This document shows positions 12,760-23,322 of a stretch of 64,000 bases of DNA, one piece after another. The DNA lies in assembly GCA_022828595.1 (NCBI GenBank), contig JAKGHH010000003.1:14818934-14882933 (forward strand). The letters are read 5' to 3'. The notes under the pieces were generated by a model, which was not told where the DNA came from, did not search any database, and worked only from the letters and a program-made list of their open reading frames with translations. Source of the DNA: Nelumbo lutea (Eukaryota; Streptophyta; Magnoliopsida; Proteales; Nelumbonaceae). The translations under genes were made by a program, and so were the position numbers. Numbering within the stretch: the first letter of the stretch is position 1; every line of letters starts with the position of its first letter.

Positions 12760-13356
12760 TATCACGGATGGTGTTATTTTCTCATTGATAATTTTGGCAG
12801 GTTTTAGATTTAAACATTATTTTCTTTAAAAATTCCCATAAATTAAAATCGAAATCTGATACCCTGTAGGAGAAAACATAATTCGGATAAATTTTGCCGT
12901 CAGGTTCATTCAAATTTTAACAAAAATCCAATCCAAGCTTGTCCAAGTTATACCCCTATAAATTTTGCCAAAAAGTATAACGAATTTTGGAGATAAGATT
13001 TTGGTTTTCCAGGATAGCAAATAATATAACAAATGTCCTCTGTATTTCTAATAATGAGGACATGTAGTTATGTTTCTGATCAGGCATTATAAATCCTATA
13101 CAAACAACTTTCCCTGAAAAATAAATGCCGATATTCTTTAACAACTTTCCTTTAGTTTACATCTCACTACAACCAGGACGATCCCCTTCTCCATCCAACA
13201 TATCCGATCTTCCATCCATCAAGTTTCTGTTAAAGAAGCTGAAACAATGTTTCCATGGTTGAAAGTCCACCGGTTATTTGACCATCCAATCCAAACATGC
13301 TCGGACAACTGTGGACTATAAGCAAAGTTGCTCATATCTTGAATCCGGATTTGTTC
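12760..13356. other. Spacer without recognised features
   Basis: No gene or ordered repeat was recognised. Confidence 0.45.
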
Positions 13357-13364
13357 TTCATAGC

Positions 13365-13834
13365 TAGACCTGTTCATGGCCAGGTCAGGTCGGGCTTTGC
13401 CTTTTTATAAATAGAAAATCACTAGGCCTGAGCCCAAGCCTGGCCCAACTGTCGGACTTAGATCTTGAGTTCAAGTCCAACCCTATACAAAGCCTGAAGT
13501 CCAGGCCTGAGCCTAAAGCCTGACTTTGATATGTATTTTATAATATATTAATTATATATTATATATTATATAATATTTTATACATTTAATATATAAAATA
13601 TTTTTTCTTATTAATTTTATTATTATATAATTATATAATATACTATATATTATTAGGACATATATCATATTTCTATTATATATTTAATATTATCAGGCTG
13701 GGCTCAAGTTTGGGCCAGACTTATTTGAGAAAGCCCAAACCCAAATATGCGAGCTTAAAATTTTGTCCAAACCCAACTTAGGACAGACCAGACTGGATCA
13801 ATCTGTTAGGTTACTCGACCCATGAACAGGTCTA
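13365..13834. mobile_element. hAT-type MITE with perfect 8-bp TSD
   Basis: A 470-bp element starts TAGACCTGTTCATGG and ends CCATGAACAGGTCTA, a 15-bp perfect inverted repeat. It is flanked by TTCATAGC on both sides (13357-13364 and 13835-13842). The interior alternates GGGCC-rich and TATA-rich stretches and encodes no transposase. Confidence 0.92.
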
Positions 13835-13842
13835 TTCATAGC

Positions 13843-15519
13843 ACTTGCAGCCGCACATCAGAAACATCTCCCAACATTCTTATATATCGTCATTCGTGAA
13901 GAGATGTTTCCAATGCATAGCTGCAACGTGCTGTGTAATTGGTTTAAAGAGTGCTTTCTCGTTCTTTGATCCTTACACAAAAAATCCACAAATACTAGAC
14001 AAAATTAATGGTTTATACATGGTTATATCCACCCTAAAAATCAAGGAGCATTAATTACCACGTTTTCAAAGACATTCACAAAGCACAAACTTTTTTCAGC
14101 CTCGGATTTTTGTCTCATGTCCCGAAACTAATGATATGGGTCTTTTGTTTATTGGTTTGTGTTTGCTTTGTGCTCATTTGGAAAGATTAATTTGAAGTCA
14201 CAGATGACAGCATCTTCTTTGTATCTTGCAATTAAAACCTGCGTAAGGCTCAGTGTGGAAAGAGTACAAATATGCACAGTATAAATATATATATAAAATA
14301 ATATAAATCTTAAGGTTTTGTACTCTGTATTTGTACTGATATTTGGAGAGACGGGATCCCCTGAAATAAAAAATTGAGTACGCTTTCTAAGCATACGGGA
14401 TTTCTCTCCAAATACTTTAACATATATGAGTATGGCAATGTGCAGTTGGGATTTTGTTGTTCTAAATTAAAAGCAACAGCCACATTCTTGTTACTGCGAA
14501 AATTATATCCTTATTTCCATTCCTGTCATCCCAATAGGGATTTTTACTCCCATGATTTTTATATGAAATCAATCATTTTGTTTTTGTTTTATTTAAAAAG
14601 ATAAAAATAAAATAACTAAAATTTATAATTATTAAATAGGATCCAAATATATTCTTATATTTAATTATATTTTTAAAAATATTAATATATAAATATACCT
14701 ACATACATATACATATATATGTGTGGATTCCTATAGAGTGGGGATGAAAATTTTCCTATCCCCATTTCCGAATGAGAAAATTTCCTGTGAGGGATAAAAA
14801 AATATTAGAGAAATGAAAAAAATTGTCATCTTTACGCAATCTATTCCTATTTATCAAATGCAAACAAATTTACTACCACCAAAAATCATGAATGAGTAGA
14901 AATATCCAAGAAGAATTTCTGGTGGAAAAGATATAATCATAATGGAGGATTCAAAAGTATAGAAAGATAGCCCAACCAAGAAATGAATGGGGCATTGGAA
15001 TACGTAAAGATCGAGCAATGAACAATGCTCTATTTCTTAAAAAAAATGAAGATTCATGCAGGATCATATGACAGTCTGGTCACGGGCATAAAGAGAAAAA
15101 TATTTAAAAAATTCTTCAATTTTTGAAGTAAGAGCGAAACCCACTCACTCCTTATGGGGTGAAGACATCTGTTAAAGCGAAAGAAGTTAAAAGACAATTT
15201 TTGAAGCAAAAGCCTTAATCCAAAGGTAAGCCTTTCGGTAAGCAAGGCATGAGGGAGATTCATCCTAACCTAAAGATTAAGGACCTTATGAAATGCTTTA
15301 ACCATTTCATCACTCTTGAGGAAGTCCAGGCCATAACGCCATATAGGAGATTTTACCCAGTAGAGTGTAGACTAGTAGAAGTGAAAGATAGGCTTTTTTT
15401 GGAGCCCAGTAAAAATGGTCTAATATTTATGGTAGGAAAAAATCAGCCTATGGTAGTTTACATTCTCGTGACTCCTGTCATAGCAGATAGCACTATTAAA
15501 TGGCCAACCATTTGAAAAC
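13843..15519. other. Spacer with a probable degraded MITE
   Basis: A GGCTCAGTGTGGAAAGAGTAC phrase after TAA at 14247 resembles the termini of the Tourist-like elements at 20266 and 29384. Its partner end near 14330-14350 is decayed. Part of 15240-15520 may be a 5' extension of the LINE that follows. The open frame at 15249-15515 has no recognised domain. Confidence 0.4.
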
Positions 15520-16504
15520 TTTTACTCCCCTGGGCCCCAAAGGCCAAAGGGTTAAGTTGTTTGTTTATAAACTGATTTGGGAGGGTCTCCGGTCTCCCTC
15601 CTAAATCCAAAGATCTTGCTCAAGAAAGTAGTTGCATTCTATGTGGAGCAGGGAAGGAAACAAAGTACCATCTATTTGTTTAGATGTGCTTTCGCTCGCT
15701 CAATATCCAGATTATTGGCTTTAACCAGACTCCTTTCCCGAAATGACAATGCTGAATCTGCTTCAGCAATGGACTCTCGGTATCTCCCATCTAACAAATG
15801 AGCACGAAGAGGACTCATACGTAAATATTGGATAGCTGAAGTATTATCAAATCTTTCATAGTATCGTCCCTCCAAATCCTCAAAGGCTTCTTCTCTCATA
15901 TTTTAACTTTTTAGCACAAGATTATCAACTGCATGATCTTTCAAATGATGAACATGTAATGCAACTATGGGCGCTACAGAGGCTGTTTTTTTTTTTTGTT
16001 AATGACCATCCTCGGCATGCTTCTAAAATCTTTGTGGATGGATCTTTCGTTTTTAGCTCTGAAGTTGCTACAGGTTATATTATATTGACACCTGATGACT
16101 GTTTTCTTGCAGCAGTAGGCCAAGAATGTAAGGCACAAAGCCCAGAACAAGCGAGGGCTGGGCTATTTTGAGAGCTTTGTGCTGGGCTCGTGCTTTTGGG
16201 ATTCGCACGATCCTTCTTTTCTCAGATTCACCTTTGCTGATAGATAGTATATACTCAAACAGCAGTAAATGGATGATGCATCAGGCACTTCTTGAAGAAA
16301 TCAAATGGACAATGAAATTTTTTGTATATTGTTAATTGATGCATATAAGCAAGGAAAAGAACAATATCAATTTGGCTCGTCTTATAGCTAATAAGCAGGG
16401 AGGTTTTCTTTTTTCTTTTTTCTTTTTTGCTTCCAACCACGGATGGCATTGTAATATGGTTCTGCTTTAATGAATTCCTCTTTTTTGCCAAAAAAAAAAA
16501 AAAA
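15520..16504 (+). mobile_element. 5'-truncated L1-type LINE, 3' end with poly-A
   Basis: Translation with frameshifts gives a plant L1 zinc-binding RT-associated region: SCILCGAGKET, then HLF, then RCAFARS (15600-15700). An RNase H domain follows: KIFVDGSF, AGLF/RALCWARAFGIRT and LLFSDSPLLIDS (about 16029-16250). A poly-A run closes the element (16489-16504). At least two frameshifts and several stops make it non-functional. The open frames on both strands here are fragments of this remnant or its antisense. Confidence 0.85.
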
Positions 16505-16617
16505 CTCTTATATCAGAGGCATTTATCATTACATATAGGAAACAGGGTACACGGGTATGTTTAGGAATACTATACAACTGATCTGACTTGGTTCTATTGC
16601 TGATTTGTGACGACTTT

Positions 16618-17640
16618 CCTTTTTCTTTTTTTGGCAAAACAACAGAAAATACTTGTATTATTAAAGAGAGCTACATCCATACCCTCCATGGGGGGCTGAA
16701 ATTGATGAGAATTCCTTTCTTAGATACTTGATACACTATATCATGAGCTATTCTATTTAAAGATCTATTTACTTAACAAACATTACAATACTAAGAGTTA
16801 GTAGGGACTGCACTTCATCTAACAGTGGCTTTTCAGTCCAGAACACGCTGAAGTCTCTCTATTTAAAAGCTTGAATATTCTTAGTTCATCGGGCAGTAGT
16901 GTGAAAACAGTAACCTCCCTCCTTCTGGCTTCCTGCAACCCTGCTATAAGTGCCTTCCATTCTGCTTTAGAGGCTTCTCAATCTTTGTATAGGTATCCTA
17001 ATCCTACAGCTGCAATCACCCTACATGTATTTGAGATTAAAACATAACTGAAAGCTACATTTCATTGAGCTTAGATGTATGAGCCATCCATGTACAAACA
17101 CATTCTAGTTTGAATTCTGTTCTCAGAAATAGCATTCTGATGAAACTCTCCTTTTTTATATGCTTGGGTTGGTATATATTTGTCATTTGCAGACACTACC
17201 AACTTAGGATGGGTGACTTTATTTTCATTTAATCTCCTGTTTTGAGCATCCCGTATTAATCTGATAGCTACTATTGTTCTTTGTACCAGCTGTTGTTTCT
17301 GTTGCTTTGGTAAACTTGCTAGTTTCACATCTTGTCACTCGATTATTTCATGAATTAGCTTTCTTTAAGTATTTCTGGGTTTAACCCAATTTGCGCTTCC
17401 ATCCATACTGCTCAAGCAAAAGGGCATTTGAATAATAAGTGGTTTAAAGATTCCTTCTCTGATAGGCATAGAACACATCCATCATCAATTCCTTTCAAGA
17501 ATTTTAGGCTTTTTTTAGCCTATCTTTTGTTGGCACTCTCCACCCCAATACACCTTCCACAAAAAAAACTTGGAACCTATAAGGTATTTTTGCTTTCCAA
17601 ATGGTGTTCCATTTTATAACTTGTATAGAAGATCCAGATT
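16618..17640 (-). mobile_element. 5'-truncated L1-type LINE on the minus strand
   Basis: Read on the minus strand, 17610-17390 gives WKAKIPYRF, WRVPTKDRLKK, DGCVLCLSEKESLNHLLF and KCPFA, the zinc-binding RT-associated domain of plant L1 elements. Then 17110-16820 gives an RNase H start (LYMDGSY) and AEWKALIAGLQEARREG. An A-rich stretch (minus strand) near 16640-16620 marks its 3' end. Frameshifts and stops are present. It is a different copy from the adjacent plus-strand LINE. Confidence 0.85.
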
Positions 17641-17955
17641 AAGATTTGAGAAGAGACTTGTAGGCTGATTTCACTGTGTATACATGTGTGTTTGACCTCT
17701 TCAAATTAGTTTGTCTCTGGTAAGGACAGTATTAAGCTTGATTTGTGCTAACTAATCCACAACATCTTGCTCAAAATATTGTTTGAGAATGTATACGTTT
17801 CATTGTCCTTTTAAATTGAGAAAATCACTCACCCTCAAAATATTAGTTTCATAGTTGGTCTCTGAACACGTTTTGGATCTTGTAAATACAAGGACAAGCA
17901 CATATACGATTTTGGTTTTCAAAACTCTATATAGAATCCATTATCCCTTTGCTAA

Positions 17956-18086
17956 GATTGCATTTGGCATTCCTTATTTTAATGACTCATCTCTTTTTTT
18001 CTGCAATTAAAATGCTCCTTTGAATACTGAGTTTTTTACTGCAAAAAGGAAACAAGTGCTTAAAATAAGGAATGCCAAATGCAGCC
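17956..18086. mobile_element. Tourist-like MITE, family A copy 1, TSD TAA
   Basis: A 131-bp foldback. Left end GATTGCATTTGGCATTCC, right end GGAATGCCAAATGCAGCC, flanked by TAA (17953-17955, 18087-18089). It belongs to the same family as the element at 32622-32748. Confidence 0.85.
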
Positions 18087-18089
18087 TAA

Positions 18090-18689
18090 GTGTAGCTCAC
18101 AGTTGGCTTAGTTTTATTGTTCTAAGGTCCTAATTACAAAACACCATTTACTCATATTTGACTCCTCTACTCTTGCAGATATCGTGTTTGCCTACTTACT
18201 TTTCAGCACACTAAGAAACAATTGTAGCACTCTTGTCGCCACAAATCAAGGTTGGAAGCAAACTTATTTTTAGAGTACAGATGAGACCTACATAAAATGA
18301 AAAAATGGAAAAGATATCAAGGAGTTTCATTTTTTGAGAATTACTGATGAAAGTATAACAAATTATTACAGTCATTAAGTCCTAGTTTCGGGAACTAGGA
18401 TGGCAAATATCAAACGTGAAACCAAGACAGCAAAATGAATGACAAAAGAGTCATAAGTGCTTATTGAAGAAAAAATCACCAAATACTCAATATAAAATAA
18501 ATACTTATTTTTTAAAATAAGTACTTATTTTTAACATAAACATTCCCAAACATGACCTTAATATCCATACTTGTTTGACATTCTCCCACTCACCTATTGA
18601 CGCATAACAATTGGACAATAATATATAATTCCCACTATATCTTAGCTCTAATCCAATTAAGTAATTCATGATTAACCTTGCTAGAGTAA
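18090..18689. other. Spacer without recognised features
   Basis: No gene or repeat recognised. Confidence 0.45.
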
Positions 18690-19960
18690 TGTTATATTGT
18701 TACCCTGGTATTTTACATGCTCCAAGCATACGACACACAAAAAAAGAAAGAAACATACGACACACAATCACACTGGTTTATTGGCATTTTCTCCACAAAC
18801 TCAAATACATCATCAAGCAGCCCTGCTGCATAGAATACAAGGTCTACCATGCATCCGTATTGCTCCATCCATCACGATGTTATGCCGTAGTCCTCTATCA
18901 TGGATTTGAAACATTTACGCCCCTCAACCACCAAACCAGCCCAGTCCAACCTATACGGACAAATACGTCGGTCATGCCATCCCGCAGACCTATTTACAGA
19001 CACGAAGTCCAATCGAGTCCTGATCTCCTGTCCATCAAGAGTTTTGCCCAAGTCTATCCACATAATATCTCAGTCACAGATAGAGAATGTCTTATCTTCC
19101 AATATAGTATTATACACGGAGAGATGTTCCCAATGCAGGGGATAGTATTTTGTGGATAGACATGGGCAGAATTCTTGTAGGCAGGAGATCCAGAGTCAGT
19201 TCAATTCAACCTCTTCAGTGTGTGAGGAGCGCAGAATTGCCCTTGGAACCTTGGTTAGAAATTACCTTAAAGCATACCATGTGTCCCAAGAAGTGAGGAG
19301 TATAACGACACCCCTACAGTTATATAAGTAGGGGTGAGCATTATACGGTTAAAACCAAAAAACCAAACAAAAAAAAAATGGGTTTTAATTTTGATTTTTA
19401 GAGTTAGAAATTCAATTACCAAAAAAAAAATCAAACTTTACTATATAATATACAATATATCATGTTATATATTATATATTACATGTTATAATATTTATAA
19501 TCAAGATTTTTAATTTTGGTTATTTTGGTTTTTCTATAATTTGGTTTTCATTTTTTTTCTAATTTGATTTTTAATATTTTGATTTATTTGATTCAATTTT
19601 TAACCTAATAAACTAAATGTTCACCCTTATATATAAGTAGTGCACTGTCTAAGATATGCTCTCTTCCAGCTTTTGACATTCTAGCTTTCTACCTCTCTAG
19701 TTAGCACTCTTGCCTTTTAAGTTTTTCAACACTGTTTGACTATGACCAATTCATTTCCACACCCAGCCTAACCGACCTCATCTTCCCCCTTATTCACTTG
19801 GGCATCGGAGTGCTCCTCCCTAGGGAACCACCTTGAGTTATTTGACTTTTTTTGCTTGTAGGTTGTTGAATGTACTTAAGCTCATCTAACTCATGAGAAC
19901 ATTGTTTGCTACTCGTCCACCTCAGCTCATACGTCATCACCCGTCACATTATCAAGCCAC
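18690..19960 (+). mobile_element. Gypsy-type solo LTR interrupted by a MITE, boundaries approximate
   Basis: A GC-richer U3-like region (18830-19320) leads to TATATAAG (19321-19328), where a hAT MITE has inserted. After the MITE the LTR resumes at TATATAAG (19630-19637) with a pyrimidine-rich leader and CACTTGGGCATCGGAGTG (about 19796), a phrase shared with the LTR at 5295-5945. No gag-pol is adjacent. The 163-codon open frame at 18668-19159 lies in the U3-like part, has no recognised domain, and is not called a gene. Confidence 0.55.
19329..19629. mobile_element. hAT-type MITE with perfect 8-bp TSD TATATAAG
   Basis: A 301-bp element with inverted ends TAGGGGTGAGCATT and AATGTTCACCCTTA. It is flanked by TATATAAG on both sides (19321-19328 and 19630-19637). 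The interior is A/T-rich with AAACCAAA and TTTGGTTTT palindromic words. No coding capacity. Confidence 0.9.
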
Positions 19961-20265
19961 AAACAAACAATTAATGAATATTTTTAGATGAGAGTATATG
20001 GAATCAAAATGATGTAATAATGAAATATCGATGATCGATGCAATACTTCCACAAGCAAACGCAAATAGTCAATATTAGGAAGGCAGCTTAGATTATTATG
20101 GGAGCAGAGGAGCGTGAAGCCTCATACCTCAACTTATGCATGAGATCATTTCTAAAATTTAGAGTGGGTCTTCAATGAATTCGTAAACAAGCTATAAACA
20201 TTTCTGATTAGTTTGGGAAGAGCTCATATACAATTAATACAAGGTTTGAAAATAGCTTGGGCTTA

Positions 20266-20372
20266 GGCTAAGTTGGGAAAGAGTAGAAATACAAATGTGT
20301 AGTGTAAAACCTTGCATTTTGTATATATTTTTAGTGTATATATTTGTATTTGTAATTCTTCTAAATTGAGCC
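20266..20372. mobile_element. Tourist-like MITE, family B copy, TSD TTA
   Basis: A 107-bp foldback. Left end GGCTAAGTTGGGAAAGAGTA, right end TTCTTCTAAATTGAGCC, flanked by TTA (20263-20265 and 20373-20375). Similar termini occur at 29384-29485 and, degraded, at about 14247. Confidence 0.75.
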
Positions 20373-20599
20373 TTATGTTTTACATACATTGTACATATAT
20401 TTGTATTTGCATTCTTCTCAAATTAAACCACAATAAAGGGAAAATGAGGAAACCTCTTCTTTTATTGACTCAACTTCCCTTCCATTTCTTTCCAACCAAA
20501 TACAGCCTTGCTTCCATGGAAGTGTCCCTTTTTTGGAATATGTTACATGTCTTTATATTTGTAAACTAATGATAAACGATAGATACAGACCCTAACCAA

Positions 20600-21240
20600 G
20601 GTTTTAAAAATTGACTCGAATATGAAACAGTTCTGGTCACCAGTTTCTTAGTCAGCGGTTTGAACATCTTACCCATCAGATTGGAATATTAGGGTAAGAT
20701 GCATACTATATAAGAGAAAATAAGGGTTGAAACTTTGAATGAGAGAGATTTGAGAAAATTGTCAGCTGAACTGAAAGATTAGAAGAAGAAGAAGAAGAAG
20801 AAGAAGAAGAAGAAAAGTAGGAGGAGGAGGACTTGCAAGTTGTAGGCTTGCAGTGGTGACGGCGATGGCGATTTACAGCGGCAACAGTGACGGCAACAGC
20901 GACGACGATGGTGGCAGATCTGAGATTTCTCAGTCTCATATCTCACTCTCTCTCACCATCTCACGTGAAAAAGACAGATCTGTGCGGAGCTGAGATTTCT
21001 CAGTCTCAGTCTGTCTTAATCTCAAATTTGACATTTTTCAATCTCAAATATGAGATTTCTCAGTTTTTAAAACTTTACAACAAACCGTTGTTCGGGTCAA
21101 ATGGTTTAATGGTTAAACCGTTTGAGTCAACAGTTCATTGACTAATTCAACAGTTTTTTATTAAATGCCAAATTTAAGGTAAAACAAAACCGGTTGCTTG
21201 AATGATTCAAAAACATTGACCCTAACCCAAATGTCAAATT
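20600..21240. repeat. Repeat-rich spacer with (GAA)n tract
   Basis: An AGA/GAA microsatellite spans 20781-20815. Around it lie GGTTTTAAAAATTGAC (20601) and AAACCGTT words (about 21080-21200) similar to the hAT MITE at 12452-12751. A GAGATTTCTCAGTCTCA phrase repeats three to four times at 20923-21065. The ends of any element could not be fixed. Confidence 0.5.
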
Positions 21241-23322
21241 AACTGAGGTTAGAGATGATCATTTCTAACTCCATCCTGAAAATGTATTATATTAAGCCAG
21301 ATAACTAATAAAATGCAAAGGCAAAGTAATACATTTGTATTAGTTTTTGTTTTAACTGAGAGCTGTTATATAAATATTATTAAATGGATCATAAAACATA
21401 CTAATATAGAACAATTGTATTGTAAAATAAAACATGAATCCATACTTAAGTGTTGCATGGACACCCTATGTTTGCATAAAGATGGTAAGTGGGCACATGT
21501 TCATGAGTCAACTCACATAGCTTATTATCTATGGTCGTCGTATATTATTAATTAAATAGGTGAATGTAAAGCCTGCATAGCAACAAAGTATGTAGACAAG
21601 AGGCAAGGACTGTCGGGGGAAGTCGATCTGTGTGTATTTATACTTATAGAGACACCTTCCAGGCTTCCACTATGCCTCGTTGGTGATAGAAAGCACCGTG
21701 TAAAGAAGTGAGAAGGTTATGATGGAAGCTGCAGTGACTTTACTAGCTATCTCCATGTAGTATGAGGAATTAATTTCTTCTCATGAGTCATGGCCCAGTC
21801 GGCTACACATTGTCTGTTCCCACTTCCCACAGCTAGCCCATCCACTCGTGGAGATGGACCGACCCATGGAGTCATGGACCCACCCCTCTGCCCTCTCTAT
21901 GTGAATGTGGACTTCTTCTGGTCCGATCATTATAAATTCTGGTGTCGGCATTGCTATTAGGTATCCAAGAGGGGATCTCCGAGCTCCACTCCATATGCCT
22001 CAAACTATTTAAAGGTAGACAAACGCAACAATCCTTCCTAAGGTCAATGAGTCTATAGCTTTTCATTAACGAATCAGATTTGCTCATCCTCTTTATCGGC
22101 TCCAATTTTCTTATTACCTCTACTGTTGATGTTGAGTCATCAATGATTTGGTGCAATTAATTTGTCTATCATTCCAGTTTTTCTCAAAAAATAAAAAATA
22201 ATTAAGTCTTAGGTGGTGTTTGGTTGTACTTTTCAAATGTCTGAATTTGAAAATGTTGCTTTTCAGATCTTAGGTGGCGTTTGATTACATTTTTCTGACT
22301 CCCTTCTTTATTATTTCATTTAACATTAATTATTTTTATTTTTATTAACTAGTAATTTTTAATTATTTCATTATTTTTTAAAAATTATTTCATTTTTTAT
22401 TTGTGTAAATTATTAATTATTAATTATTTTAATATTTTTATAGTCATTAATTATTTTTAATTTTAATTGTTTCATTTATTAATTAGTAATTAGTAATTAT
22501 TAATTATTTTAATTTTTTTATAATCATTAATTATTTTTAATTTTAATCATTTCATTTATTAATTAGTAATTATTAATTATTAATTTATTATTTATTATTC
22601 GTATTGTTTTAATATTATTTTGATGTTAAAATTTATTTTTTATGAGATAATGCAAACTAAACTCAACCTTTCCAAATAACACATTTTAAGGATAAAATAA
22701 TAAAATTAGTAAATTTCATATGGTAAAGGGTCCAACACAAACAAACTTATAGATTTAAAACCTCCAAAAAAATAAAAAAGTAGATATACTTCTTTTAGAT
22801 TTTAAACACAAAAAATACAATTTTTAACTTTTTATATATAAAATTTCAAATTTATCAAATACCACTTTAGACTCAAACCCAACTGGACCCATGATCACCC
22901 CTAAACTTGACGCAAGTCAACGGGATATTTTTTGATTGGGTTTGGGTAACTAAACCGGACTACGGAGGGAGAGGTCATACTCATACCCACTTACCGTCAT
23001 AGTATTTGATCAAAGTTCTAAGGGAGATTTTGGTCATAAGCCATTTACTCGATGAAAAAGTATACACGTCGGGTTTTCGCATTGCAACCAATGGCAAAAT
23101 AGACTTACATCATCCATCCAATCAAAAACAGGCACGTGGAAATTTAACGAAGCACTGCCCCTCCTATTAAAAGTTAATACTGCCCGCCACGGAAGTGGAA
23201 GGTGTTTGCCGTTAGTCGTCGATTGGAGACTAAGAGAGCTCCATCATCAACATATATTTTTGCTCGTTCTTGTTAAAGAGAACAAGTTCACCGCAGAATC
23301 TCTGTCTGAGCTTTCATACGGA
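21241..23322. other. Spacer and 5' flank of the transporter gene
   Basis: No gene recognised. The phrase CTTAGGTGG(T/C)GTTTG recurs at 22207 and 22270, perhaps two MITE ends. A very AT-rich TTAATTATT stretch with an internal duplication covers 22320-22620. The last 200 bp before the ATG at 23323 are GC-richer and should contain the 5' UTR. Confidence 0.45.

Noticed and set aside
15672..15899. 75-codon minus-strand open frame (MREEAFEDLEGRYYERF...)
   Set aside because: It lies antisense to the zinc-binding region of the plus-strand LINE, whose family assignment is clear. I recognise no match for the antisense frame.
18668..19159. 163-codon plus-strand open frame
   Set aside because: No domain recognised. 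Composition looks like LTR U3 sequence, and other frames in the same place are also open. Treated as part of the LTR.
21872..22156. 94-codon minus-strand open frame
   Set aside because: No recognisable domain. A LINE origin was considered but the expected motifs are absent.
23206..23322. N-terminal extension of the UTR3-like protein
   Set aside because: The extended frame starts at TTG and the added residues do not resemble the family. The ATG at 23323 matches the known N-terminus.
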